From: Chitinophagales bacterium
GTDB taxonomy: Bacteria; Bacteroidota; Bacteroidia; Chitinophagales; Saprospiraceae
Reading direction: 5' to 3'
Assembly: GCA_013299105.1 (NCBI GenBank)
Contig: JAAFJY010000008.1
Span: forward strand, 155,677 to 219,676
DNA length: 64,000 bases
The position numbers were made by a program, and so were the translations under genes. The notes beneath the pieces were generated by a model. It did no database searches. It was given only the letters and a program-made list of their open reading frames with translations, and was not told the DNA's origin. Below are positions 44,007 through 53,004 of the stretch, piece by piece. Position 1 is the first letter of the stretch. The number at the start of each line of letters is the position of its first letter.

Positions 44007-44516
44007 ATGCGCTTGTGGACCTACCAGACCATTTCGGTCCTCCATACCCTCAAATCCAACCTCCCCCACTACCCTACCTGGCCCGATTCCTTCTGGAAAA
44101 AAGCCTACCACTGGATGTGGGAAAAGCAAAAGGCCCTGGGTTATCTCATGTTGGATTCTGCGCCAGTGTGGGCCTGGCATTCGGTCAAAAAATTACACGG
44201 CAAGCCGGATGATGAATGCGGCAGGAACCTGCTAAGTGATATCGAAATCGCAGGTGGAATCGTACTACTGGAACTGGAAGTGCCCGATCATTTGTGCCTC
44301 TTGAGCAGGTATGATCTTTGGAACGAATTGATGGAAGACTTGTTTGAAGATCGGGAACCCCCAGCTGAGCGGGTCGAAAGGTGCTTCAAGCCCGATTTGA
44401 GCACCAAGAAGAAAGGGTCAAAACAACATTTCGCTGATATTCAAGCTACTTTTCCTTATCTGGATGCCACTTGGTTGAAATCTTGGGAACCATTTTTGCT
44501 GCTGCCTGAGGAATGA
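44007..44516 (+). CDS. hypothetical protein, possible DUF3841
   Basis: 169 residues, no signal peptide or membrane segment. Tryptophan-rich (MRLWTYQTISVLHTLKSN, FWKKAYHWMWEKQKALGY, WAWHSVKKLHG, DLWNELMEDLF). The opening and the W-containing helices recall DUF3841 proteins, but the match is from memory and weak. It starts 4 bp after the CotH stop, so it is co-transcribed with the CotH pair, but it lacks a signal peptide and would stay in the cytoplasm. Ends in a hairpin that overlaps its stop codon. Confidence 0.6.
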   Translation: MRLWTYQTISVLHTLKSNLPHYPTWPDSFWKKAYHWMWEKQKALGYLMLDSAPVWAWHSVKKLHGKPDDECGRNLLSDIEIAGGIVLLELEVPDHLCLLSRYDLWNELMEDLFEDREPPAERVERCFKPDLSTKKKGSKQHFADIQATFPYLDATWLKSWEPFLLLPEE

Positions 44517-44563
44517 CACCCAGGCAGCAGCAAATGTTACTTTAGACAGGGCGTATCCTGTCT
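44498..44563 (+). terminator. double-hairpin terminator region
   Basis: GCTGCTGCCTG / CAGGCAGCAGC (44498-44531) encloses the stop codon, followed by AGACAGG / CCTGTCT (44544-44563). No T-run directly after, so factor-independent termination is uncertain. Between convergent genes. Confidence 0.5.
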
Positions 44564-44586
44564 CTACAAACTTCAAATCAGGACCT

Positions 44587-45612
44587 TTACTTCGTCAAAC
44601 TAAGCAAAAAGCCAATCGAAAAATTGGCATCCCAGTCGAAAACGAAGGTTTTGCAACCCGTTTCATCGGCAAAAGCCTTGTAGATGTTTACACCGGACTT
44701 CATTTTTCCGCCGTCAATTTTATAAGTACCTGGTGCATTAAGCGTGGTATAACGCTCCTTGCCTACACGGGTTGTTTTGGCCATGTCAAAAGGCACTCCA
44801 CCGATGATGAAGCAAGTCTTGCGATTTTTGGTAGGGATTTGCGCCGCAATAGCAGTAGCTTCTTCATAAGCAGTAGCGTCACTTACGTTGTTTTGAAAAT
44901 ACTTGGCCCCATAAGTTTCGCCTGTTTTCAATTGCCCATTTTGCATCCAGGCTACCTTGGTATTGCCGGAGCCGATGTCCATCATGAAGGCTTCACCGCT
45001 GTACATTTTGGGTACAGCTACCTTGAATCCGTATTCCGCTTCTTGTTCCGCTGTAACTGGGTTTACTACATACTTCAAGGATTTCAAACCCGCAGCGATC
45101 TTCTGCATGTTGGGTTCTTTGATCGCCCCAGAGCTCACTACGAAGTGAATATCTCGGCCATTCACGCCATAATTCAGCATTTTGCCGATGTAATTGCGCA
45201 AGCCACCCCGAATGTCCTCGTCGCTGGCCATGTTTTCGTACACCAAACTGGAGCCAAATTCAGCTTTCTCCAGTTTCCAGTTGCCTTCATCATCCACCTC
45301 AATGATAAAGGAATCAAAACCCGCAGCTCCCACCACTACAATGCCTTTTAGCTTTCCGTTCACCGGAGCGGCAGGCAGGTAACTGAACTTGCTGCGATTG
45401 GAGGTGACTGGCTCATCGGCCTCCTCCGTATTTTTTGTAGGCGATTTTACATCCGCAACATCTTCATTGCCTTGGTCATGGCCGCTGTGATCGGTAACTT
45501 CAGTTTTGTCACCACCTTTTTGAAATTGCGGTGCCAATTTTCTAAATGCAAAAAATGCCCCCAAAGCCAATAAACAGGCAATCAGGATACGAGCAAATGG
45601 TGTGAGTTTCAT
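44587..45612 (-). CDS. membrane-anchored Ppx/GppA-like ASKHA protein
   Basis: 341 residues. N-terminal membrane anchor (ARILIACLLALGAFFAFRKL), then a disordered, acidic and His-containing linker (DHSGHDQGNEDVADVKSPTK). The globular part has VVVGAAGFDSFIIEV, VVSSGAIKEPN, VTAEQEAEYGFKVAVPK, and the phosphate loop FMMDIGSGNTKVAWM, in the order of exopolyphosphatase/GppA. The second Asp loop is IIGGVPFDMAKTT. Cytosolic Ppx enzymes are larger and lack the anchor. This suggests polyphosphate or nucleotide sensing at the membrane face, without proof. If the anchor is a signal peptide the domain would lie outside the cytoplasm. Confidence 0.7.
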   Translation of the reverse strand: MKLTPFARILIACLLALGAFFAFRKLAPQFQKGGDKTEVTDHSGHDQGNEDVADVKSPTKNTEEADEPVTSNRSKFSYLPAAPVNGKLKGIVVVGAAGFDSFIIEVDDEGNWKLEKAEFGSSLVYENMASDEDIRGGLRNYIGKMLNYGVNGRDIHFVVSSGAIKEPNMQKIAAGLKSLKYVVNPVTAEQEAEYGFKVAVPKMYSGEAFMMDIGSGNTKVAWMQNGQLKTGETYGAKYFQNNVSDATAYEEATAIAAQIPTKNRKTCFIIGGVPFDMAKTTRVGKERYTTLNAPGTYKIDGGKMKSGVNIYKAFADETGCKTFVFDWDANFSIGFLLSLTK

Positions 45613-45757
45613 TGGATTGTTTGGTTTGGTTGTGAGTACAAGTTCCAGATATTATTTGCAAAAGAACTTGCTGGGCCGAAAAATACCAAATTTTGTGGCT
45701 GCGAATGAGAATTTTTTACAGCGAAATTTCGCTAATTTTGCCTCTCAAAGTGATTGT

Positions 45758-47017
45758 ATGAATCTTAGTCCAGTTGTCATTGCCATTCCCATGTATTTCA
45801 GCTTGATGGCGGTAGAGTTGGTGTTCGAGTCGGTCATGCGCCGCCGCAGCTACCGTTTCAACGACGCCATTACCAACATCAGTACAGGTACTTTGCAGCA
45901 ATTGTCGCACACCTTTATGCACTTACTCAAAATCGGGGCCTATACTTATGTGTATGAACACTGGGCGCTTTGGCATTTGGAGCGCGATTGGCTAAATTTC
46001 GCCCTGATTTTTATCCTTTGGGACTTTTGCTACTACTGGGAACACCGCTTTGCCCATGTAGTGAGCTTGTTTTGGGGTGGCCATTCGGTGCATCACCAAA
46101 GCGAGGAGTACAACTTATCGGTGGCTTTGCGACAAAGTTCCACCGCCATTCTATGGGGTTTTCCGCTGTACCTTCCGCTAGGCGTTCTGGGTTTTGATCC
46201 GATCCACTTGGCCTTGGCGGGTGGATTGAACCTCTTGTACCAATTTTGGATCCACACCGAGCACATCAATCGTTTTCCGGCTTGGATTGAGTACATTTTC
46301 AACACTCCATCGCACCACCGCGTGCATCATGGGCGCGACCCCAAGTACCTCGATAAAAACTACGCTGGAGTTTTCATCATTTGGGACCGACTTTTTGGCA
46401 CCTTTCAAGTGGAGGAAGAACGGCCTCACTACGGTGTAACCAAACCTGTTAATACCTGGAACCCGGTTTGGGTCAATTTCAGCCACTACGTTGAGCTTTT
46501 TAAGGCTTTGCGAAAAGTCAGGTCGGTTTCGGATGGCTTGAAAATTCTGTTCATGCCACCGGGTTGGTATCCCGATTACCTGGGAGGTTTTCAAGCTGCC
46601 CCTAAAGTGGCTGCCGATTACCAAAAATACAACCTGGAGCCCAAAGTTTGGGTTTTCAATCTTTATATATTGGTACAGTTTTTTGCGGCCTTGGCCATCA
46701 ACTCGCTTTATTTGTTCAAAAATGGGGAGTTTGGGCTAGGTTTGAAAGTGGTTTTTGGGCTTTGGATAGCCTTTACGACTTTGATGTTTGGTTTTTTATT
46801 TGAAAAAAACGGTGCCTGGCTCTGGGCTTTAGAATGCTTGCGCTTGCTGTCCATTCCACTGGGTTTTTACTGGATGCAAAGTGGTGGTATTTATGCCTTG
46901 TCGTCTTGGATTTTGCCAACTAGTATTGGCTTTGCGGCAATCAGTGTTGTAACTTTGGCTTGGTTCCGAATAAAAAGTGGCCACTTTGGGGAATTGTCCC
47001 AAAATTTGCATATTTGA
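45758..47017 (+). CDS. sterol desaturase / fatty acid hydroxylase family membrane protein
   Basis: 419 residues from ATG 45758. An upstream open frame to 45602 overlaps the start of the divergent gene and is unlikely. Iron-binding His boxes: EHRFAHV (HxxxH type), GGHSVHHQSEEY (HxxHH) and SHHRVHHGRDPKYLDKNYAG (HxxHH). Hydrophobic segments run from the start and the C-terminal ~120 residues hold further helices. The layout, with His boxes and long C-terminal membrane region, recalls alkylglycerol monooxygenase-like members. Likely an oxygen-dependent lipid hydroxylase. Only 21 bp separate it from the beta-lactamase-like gene. Confidence 0.87.
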   Translation: MNLSPVVIAIPMYFSLMAVELVFESVMRRRSYRFNDAITNISTGTLQQLSHTFMHLLKIGAYTYVYEHWALWHLERDWLNFALIFILWDFCYYWEHRFAHVVSLFWGGHSVHHQSEEYNLSVALRQSSTAILWGFPLYLPLGVLGFDPIHLALAGGLNLLYQFWIHTEHINRFPAWIEYIFNTPSHHRVHHGRDPKYLDKNYAGVFIIWDRLFGTFQVEEERPHYGVTKPVNTWNPVWVNFSHYVELFKALRKVRSVSDGLKILFMPPGWYPDYLGGFQAAPKVAADYQKYNLEPKVWVFNLYILVQFFAALAINSLYLFKNGEFGLGLKVVFGLWIAFTTLMFGFLFEKNGAWLWALECLRLLSIPLGFYWMQSGGIYALSSWILPTSIGFAAISVVTLAWFRIKSGHFGELSQNLHI

Positions 47018-47038
47018 TGTATCAAACATCTACAATTC

Positions 47039-48295
47039 ATGAAATCCATCCTTTCCATTCTAGTTTTCACCTTCATTATTGTTTCCGTCCGGGCTCAAGT
47101 TGCGGCATTCTTGCCCGCACCTACCCCCGAAAGCGCAGGATTTGACAAAGATCGGCTAAAACGGCTCGACAATCTGATGCAAGATTTCATCAAGTCTGGC
47201 AAAGCACCCAATGCAGTGACCTTTGTAGCCAAAGGTGGTAAAATCGTCCATCACCAGGCCTATGGATTCCGTAACCTGGATGCCAAAATGCCTTTGCAAA
47301 AAGACGATATTTTTCGCATCGCTTCGCAGTCAAAACTGGTCACTTCCATTGCTGTGCTGATGCTGATGGAGGAAGGTAAATTTTACCTTGACGAGCCCAT
47401 TGCGCGCTACATTCCAACTTTTGCCAATCCCAAAGTTCTGGTCACAAAAGAGGATGGCAGTCATGAACTTCGCCCCGCCAAAGGAGCCATTACTATTCGC
47501 CAATTGTTGACCCATACTGCCGGCATTCCTTATGAGCATCCCTTGCAAGAGGACCCTACTTACAAAGTCCCATTTTTTGCCTCAATGGAGGCTGATACCT
47601 TGAAAAACGTGGTGGATAAAATTGCCGCTCGTCCGCTTTTGCATGATCCAGGGATGGGGTTTACCTATGGTTTGAACAGCGATGTGCTGGGTAGATTAGT
47701 AGAGGTGGTATCTGGAAAAACACTGGCTGCTTTTTTTCGCGAGCGCATTTTTATACCACTCGACATGATGGATACTTATTTCTACCTGCCCGTTGAAAAA
47801 GCTGGTCGCTTAGTCGAATTGTACTCCAAAGGCCAGGAGAGTGATCCATTAACGGTCAATAGCAACGAGACTTACCGAAAATTTGCGACCCAGGGGGCCA
47901 AAACCTTTTACTCTGGCGGAGCGGGCTTGGTCAGTACCATTCGTGACTATGCCCGTTTGTGCCAGTTCGTGCTCAACAAAGGTACTTTCAATGGCAATCG
48001 CCTGCTGAGTCGCAGCACTTGTGAGCTGTTTTTCCGCAACCAAATCGGCGATTACCGGGTCTGGGACCGCAATGACGGTTTTAGCCTGGGTTTGCAGGTG
48101 ATCGGCCCCGATTCGCACTATGGCGACAACGCAACTCCGGGGGCGGTAACTTGGGGTGGCATGTACTGTTCAGAATACACCATTGATGCCAAAGAAGACC
48201 TAATCATGCTGGTGTTCACCAATGTACACCCTTATGCCCATTACAGCGATTTTGTACGAAAATTCCGGGCAAGCGTTTATCAGGCTTTACGGTAA
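47039..48295 (+). CDS. serine hydrolase, beta-lactamase/DD-peptidase (class C) fold, secreted
   Basis: 418 residues with a signal peptide (SILSILVFTFIIVSVRAQ). SxxK motif S96-Q-S-K99 in IFRIASQSKLVTSIAVLM. The YxN-like motif is YGLNSDVLGRLVEVVSG, and the third motif region is TWGGMYCSEYTIDAKEDL. This is the general secreted esterase/beta-lactamase-related family of Bacteroidota; antibiotic hydrolysis should not be assumed. Start directly after the hydroxylase gene, same strand. Confidence 0.87.
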   Translation: MKSILSILVFTFIIVSVRAQVAAFLPAPTPESAGFDKDRLKRLDNLMQDFIKSGKAPNAVTFVAKGGKIVHHQAYGFRNLDAKMPLQKDDIFRIASQSKLVTSIAVLMLMEEGKFYLDEPIARYIPTFANPKVLVTKEDGSHELRPAKGAITIRQLLTHTAGIPYEHPLQEDPTYKVPFFASMEADTLKNVVDKIAARPLLHDPGMGFTYGLNSDVLGRLVEVVSGKTLAAFFRERIFIPLDMMDTYFYLPVEKAGRLVELYSKGQESDPLTVNSNETYRKFATQGAKTFYSGGAGLVSTIRDYARLCQFVLNKGTFNGNRLLSRSTCELFFRNQIGDYRVWDRNDGFSLGLQVIGPDSHYGDNATPGAVTWGGMYCSEYTIDAKEDLIMLVFTNVHPYAHYSDFVRKFRASVYQALR

Positions 48296-48396
48296 GGACA
48301 ATCACACTTTTTCGAGGTTTTTTTCGTTATTGTGCCGACTTTTGGTCAAATGCCAGGATTCGAATTCCCTGTTATTGGCCTTTTTTCCAAGTTAGA

Positions 48397-51300
48397 ATGG
48401 ACATGAACATGTTTACGGTGCTGCGTGCTTTTTTACTGCTGTTATTGACCTCAACGTTCAATTTACTTTTTGCCCAGGTGGACCCCATGAAAGTGGCCCG
48501 GTGTTTGGCCATTGAAACCAATCGCCCCATCCGCAACGTGCATGTGGACGAAAACAACCAAAAATTCATCGGCGACGGTGTGCAGGTCTGGGCGCTCAAA
48601 GCCATTGATTTGGCCGAACCACTTAAACTCGACGTCGGGGAGCGTAGCCTCTTGGCCTATTCAGGCGGCAATTCCGACATCCGTTGGAAAGCCGATGACT
48701 TGAACAAAATCAGCAAGTTAAAACTAGATGGAGAAGAGGCCATCACCTGTGGTTACTATGAAGCAAAACGTGATGTTTTGTGGCTGGGTACCGCTGAACA
48801 CGGCCTTTTTGAACTCAAAACCAAGCCCCAACTACAAATTGTAGCCACTTACAACAAGAGCAATTCCAGGTTCAACTCGAACCACGTTACCAATATTTTC
48901 ACCGATAAATTTGGCAAATTCTGGATCGGGACTGAAGAAGGACTGCTGAGTGGACAGACAGGGAAGTTTGACATGATCCAACCCCATTTCAATGTGCAGC
49001 GCATCCATGAATACGCTCCTTATGTGTATGTTTTGGCCGAAGGTGACATCTGGCGGGTCAACAGCAAAAACAAGTGGGAAACTGTTGATTTGGACAACTA
49101 CCTGGTAGAAGGTGCGGTCAGCGATTTGTCCATCGACGACAAGGGGCGCTTGTGGATCGCTTCCGAAATTTTATGCCGCTACGACATGGAATTGGACCAA
49201 CACCAAAACTTTGGCCCGGCCCAGTATTACACCAGCCAATTGGCCAGCTTCCTCAAAATGGACCAAGACGGCGCACTCTGGGCAGGTACAGCAGACAAAG
49301 GGTTGTATTTGATAGAAAAAGCTGACGCAATGACGGTCAATTGTTTGGTAGAAAAAGACCTCAATTGCGCCGGAAACGGCCAAGATGCCAATGTCAAAGC
49401 TAAAGTAACAGGTGGCAAAGCACCTTATAAATATGCATGGAGCAGTGGCCAGCAGAGCGAAGCCTTGAGTAATATGGGCCCTGGAGAATATACCATTTCG
49501 GTGACTGACGCTACCGGTTTGCAAAAAACCGGACGGATCAAAATCGCCGACCCCCGCATTACCTTGGAATTGACCCAGGTGAACGAGGAAAGTGGTGCCA
49601 ATGCAGCCGATGGTTCAGCGAATATTGTAGTTAAAGGCGGGAGTCCCATTTTTACTTACCTCTGGGACAATGGTGAAAATACCCAACAAGCGAAAAAACT
49701 CAAAGAAGGGACCCATGCTGTAACTGTAACCGACAAACGCGGTTGCAAAGGCACTGGCAGCATCATCATCAGCCAAAAGATGAGTGCCTTGAAAGTCGTT
49801 TTGGCCCAAAATGAAAAAATCAAATGCCCCGGAGACAAAAATGCGAGCCTAAAAGCCAATGTGACGGGTGGAAAAGGGCCTTACCAATACCAATGGAGCA
49901 ATGGCAATAGCGCTGAACAAAGCAACAACCTGGTCGCTGCCGAATACAAAGTGACCGTGACCGATGTCAATGGCCAAAAAGCGGAGACCAGCTTGCTGGT
50001 CGATCAACCTCTGGCCATCACACCAAGTATCAAAGTAGAGGCTCCTGCGTCGATTGGCGGTAAGGATGGCAAGGCTTCGGTGCAGATCACTGGCGGTACC
50101 GCGCCTTATTCCTACGCATGGAGCAATGGCGAAACTGGCCAAGCGGCCATCCAACTGCCAGCAGGCACCCAAACCTTAAAAATTGTGGATGCCAACGGAT
50201 GCCAAGCCAATGCCAGCATCGAGATCACCGAAAACATCCTGCCTTTGACGGCGGTATTGAAAGAAAAAAGCCCTTTGAGGTGTACTGGCGACCGCAATGG
50301 CATTTTGGCCGTGGAGGTAAATGGCGGTAAAGCGCCTTTCACATTTAAATGGGAACACGATGGCAATCTGAACCGTGAAGAAGCCAATGGACTGACTGCA
50401 GCGAGCTACCAGGTTTCGGTCACGGATGCTACTGGCAAAAGCGTAGTGGCCAATGCCAAATTGCAACAGCCTGAGCCTTTGGAAGTCAAAGTCTCGATCC
50501 AGGGAGCCGTATCAGCGGGCAATACCGATGGCAAGGCGACCATGCAGGCTACTGGTGGTGATGGCAAATACACCTATCAATGGGACAACGGTGAAAGCAC
50601 TGCTGTTGCTAGTAAATTAGGCCCGGGCAGACATACTGCTAGCTTGAGCGACGGACGTGGTTGTACCGCCACTGCTTCCATTCAAATGATCGAAAACATC
50701 CTTCCAATGAATGCACTGATCAGCCTCAAAGCTGGTTTGAACTGCAATGGAGATAAAACAGCGGCCTTGGCCGTAGAAGTAAATGGCGGCAAAGCACCCT
50801 TCACTTATCAATGGAACACTCCTGGACTGAGTGGCAATGCCGCTCAAAACTTGCCAGCAGGTGATTATCAAGTGAACATCACAGATGCTACTGGGAAATT
50901 GATTTCAGCTGAATACAAAATAGCCAACCCTGCGCCCATTCAACTCAAAGCCACCGCCCAAGCCCCCACCAGCACTGGTAAAAGTGACGGCAAAGCCCTG
51001 GCTTCGGCCAATGGCGGTACTGGCACCCTCAGCTACAAGTGGGACAATGGTGAAACAACTGCAACTGCCACTACATTGGCTCCTGGAAAGCACCGGGTCA
51101 GCGTAACGGATGCCAAAGGTTGCAGCAACAGCGCAGAAGTGGAGATCAGTGAAAATGTACTGCCCTTGGCGATCACCCTGAAAGTAAAAAAAGAGCTGAA
51201 CTGTGCCGATGAAAAAACGGCAGCCCTACAAGTTGAAGTGAGTGGTGGAAAAGCACCCTTCAACTTTCAATGGAGCGAAGCCAGCACACGAGGCGAACAG

Positions 51301-52923
51301 CCAAATGGCCTGGGAGCCGGCGATTACCTGGTGACGGTCAGCGATGCCAGTGGAAAATCGGCCAGCGGTGCCATTACCATCAATGCTCCTGAAGCCCTCA
51401 CCGCCAGCATCAATATCCTCAACAATGCCACTACTGGTGAGAAAAATGGACAGGCCCAGGTCCAGGTTTTTGGCGGTCTTCCCCCTTACTCCATCAAGTG
51501 GAACAATGGGGAAACCAAAGAAAAAATCGCAGGCTTGGGCGTTGGGAAAATTAATGTTGTCATCACGGATGCCAAAGGTTGCAGAACCGAAAAAAGTGCT
51601 GATGTAGATGAAAACATTCTCCCTTTACGGGTGGTAAAAATCAGCACGAAAACCGAGCCCAATTGCCCAGACGACAAAACAGGGGCTTTAGCGGTAGAAG
51701 TAAGTGGTGGTAAAAAGCCCTATAATTTCCAGTGGAATGCCCCAAGTATGAGCGGTCAAGAGCCCGCTGGTGTAGCGGCTGGCACTTATTTGGTGACAGT
51801 AAATGATGCCAGTGGCAAAACTGCAACGGGGGCTTACACCTTGAACGGCCCCGCGCCGATCAGTGTAAAAATCAACGTCATTGCATCTGCAAGTGCCAAC
51901 CAAGCCAACGGTAAAGCCACCGCCGTAGCAACTGGTGGCAACGGCAATTTGGTTTTCAAATGGGACAGTGGCGAAGCCAGTACAACCGCCAGCACCCTTA
52001 CGCCAGGTAAACACAGCGTAACGGTCACAGATCGCAAGGGATGTAGCAGCACAGCAACGGTGGACATTACCGAGAATATTTTGCCACTGGAGGTGAAATT
52101 GGTAGAAAAAACGCCGCTTAAATGCCACGGAGCCAATGATGCTAAAATTGTTGCCGAGGTACAAGGCGGCAAAGGCCCCTTTAAATACCAATGGAGCAAG
52201 GCTGGTGAAAACAATCCCGAAGCACAAGTGGGGGTTGGTGAATTCCAAGTAACCGTGACCGATGCCGCAGGTGCCCAACGCAGCAGCAGCATCGTAATTA
52301 AACAACCTGAGCAACTGAGCGTTGGCCTGGCCCGCAAGATCGGAGCCAGCTCGGAAACCAATACCGATGGCAGCGCAACCATCCAAGCCAAAGGTGGCAA
52401 TGGAACCCTCAATTTCAGTTGGGACAGCGGCGAAACCCTGCCCACTGCCCGCAAACTAAACGCAGGACTTCACAAAGTCACTGTGACGGATGCCAATGGA
52501 TGCAGCGTGAGCGGTGAAGTGACCATTGGCGTGAAAAACATCCCAGAGCTCAACGCCGCTCAACTGCGCAATGGCCAAGCCATCCGCATCGAGAAACTGC
52601 AATTTGAAACAGACAGTACCCGCTTGAATGATGCATTCAAGCCCATTTTAGATGAGGTCTATGACTTTTTGATGGACAACCCCAGCGTATCTGTAGAAAT
52701 TGGTGGTCATACCAACGGCTTGTGTCAGGATGATTTTTGCAATAAACTCTCCACCACTCGTGCCAAGTCGGTAGCCGATTATTTGATTGGCAAAGGGATT
52801 GAGGCTAAAAGGGTCTTGCACAAAGGCTATGGCCGCTTGTTCCCCATTGCCACCAATTCGACGCCTGAAGGGAGGTTGAAGAATCAACGGGTGGAGATTA
52901 AGATTTTGCGGATGGGGGGGTAA
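48397..52923 (+). CDS. giant propeller / SprB-repeat / OmpA surface protein
   Basis: 1508 residues. Signal peptide (AFLLLLLTSTFNLLFAQ). About residues 30-310 form a propeller-like region with Reg_prop style strips (FGKFWIGTEEGLLSG, GRLWIASEIL, ALWAGTADKGLY). Then 14 SprB-like units of about 80 residues in two alternating types, A (CxGDKxAxLxVEVxGGKAPF) and B (GGxGxLxYxWDNGExTxxA, ending CxxxAxVxIxENILPL), giving seven A-B pairs. The C-terminus is an OmpA/MotB peptidoglycan-binding domain (LQFETDSTRLNDAFKPILDE to STPEGRLKNQRVEIKIL). It probably anchors a long repeat stalk in the outer membrane/peptidoglycan. It lacks a visible type IX sorting domain. Adhesion or gliding-related use is inferred. 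Confidence 0.87.
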   Translation: MDMNMFTVLRAFLLLLLTSTFNLLFAQVDPMKVARCLAIETNRPIRNVHVDENNQKFIGDGVQVWALKAIDLAEPLKLDVGERSLLAYSGGNSDIRWKADDLNKISKLKLDGEEAITCGYYEAKRDVLWLGTAEHGLFELKTKPQLQIVATYNKSNSRFNSNHVTNIFTDKFGKFWIGTEEGLLSGQTGKFDMIQPHFNVQRIHEYAPYVYVLAEGDIWRVNSKNKWETVDLDNYLVEGAVSDLSIDDKGRLWIASEILCRYDMELDQHQNFGPAQYYTSQLASFLKMDQDGALWAGTADKGLYLIEKADAMTVNCLVEKDLNCAGNGQDANVKAKVTGGKAPYKYAWSSGQQSEALSNMGPGEYTISVTDATGLQKTGRIKIADPRITLELTQVNEESGANAADGSANIVVKGGSPIFTYLWDNGENTQQAKKLKEGTHAVTVTDKRGCKGTGSIIISQKMSALKVVLAQNEKIKCPGDKNASLKANVTGGKGPYQYQWSNGNSAEQSNNLVAAEYKVTVTDVNGQKAETSLLVDQPLAITPSIKVEAPASIGGKDGKASVQITGGTAPYSYAWSNGETGQAAIQLPAGTQTLKIVDANGCQANASIEITENILPLTAVLKEKSPLRCTGDRNGILAVEVNGGKAPFTFKWEHDGNLNREEANGLTAASYQVSVTDATGKSVVANAKLQQPEPLEVKVSIQGAVSAGNTDGKATMQATGGDGKYTYQWDNGESTAVASKLGPGRHTASLSDGRGCTATASIQMIENILPMNALISLKAGLNCNGDKTAALAVEVNGGKAPFTYQWNTPGLSGNAAQNLPAGDYQVNITDATGKLISAEYKIANPAPIQLKATAQAPTSTGKSDGKALASANGGTGTLSYKWDNGETTATATTLAPGKHRVSVTDAKGCSNSAEVEISENVLPLAITLKVKKELNCADEKTAALQVEVSGGKAPFNFQWSEASTRGEQPNGLGAGDYLVTVSDASGKSASGAITINAPEALTASINILNNATTGEKNGQAQVQVFGGLPPYSIKWNNGETKEKIAGLGVGKINVVITDAKGCRTEKSADVDENILPLRVVKISTKTEPNCPDDKTGALAVEVSGGKKPYNFQWNAPSMSGQEPAGVAAGTYLVTVNDASGKTATGAYTLNGPAPISVKINVIASASANQANGKATAVATGGNGNLVFKWDSGEASTTASTLTPGKHSVTVTDRKGCSSTATVDITENILPLEVKLVEKTPLKCHGANDAKIVAEVQGGKGPFKYQWSKAGENNPEAQVGVGEFQVTVTDAAGAQRSSSIVIKQPEQLSVGLARKIGASSETNTDGSATIQAKGGNGTLNFSWDSGETLPTARKLNAGLHKVTVTDANGCSVSGEVTIGVKNIPELNAAQLRNGQAIRIEKLQFETDSTRLNDAFKPILDEVYDFLMDNPSVSVEIGGHTNGLCQDDFCNKLSTTRAKSVADYLIGKGIEAKRVLHKGYGRLFPIATNSTPEGRLKNQRVEIKILRMGG

Positions 52924-52940
52924 CACTCATCCTTGGCGCA

Positions 52941-52991
52941 AGGAAAACAATAGCTCCTGCCTTTGTTTAAGGCAGGAGCTATTGTTTTCCT
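52941..52991. terminator. perfect 23-bp-stem bidirectional terminator
   Basis: AGGAAAACAATAGCTCCTGCCTT pairs exactly with 52969-52991 around a 5-nt loop TGTTT. It lies 17 bp after the giant protein stop and 13 bp before the stop of the opposite gene. Confidence 0.85.
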
Positions 52992-53004
52992 CGGAATCAG
53001 GTAC

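Noticed and set aside
47039..48295. Antibiotic-resistance beta-lactamase
   Set aside because: Motifs fit the wide serine hydrolase/DD-peptidase-like family; nothing points to antibiotic hydrolysis.
51688..52454. Two minus-strand reading frames opposite the SprB-repeat gene
   Set aside because: They follow the repeat period of the sense gene and are by-products of its codon pattern.
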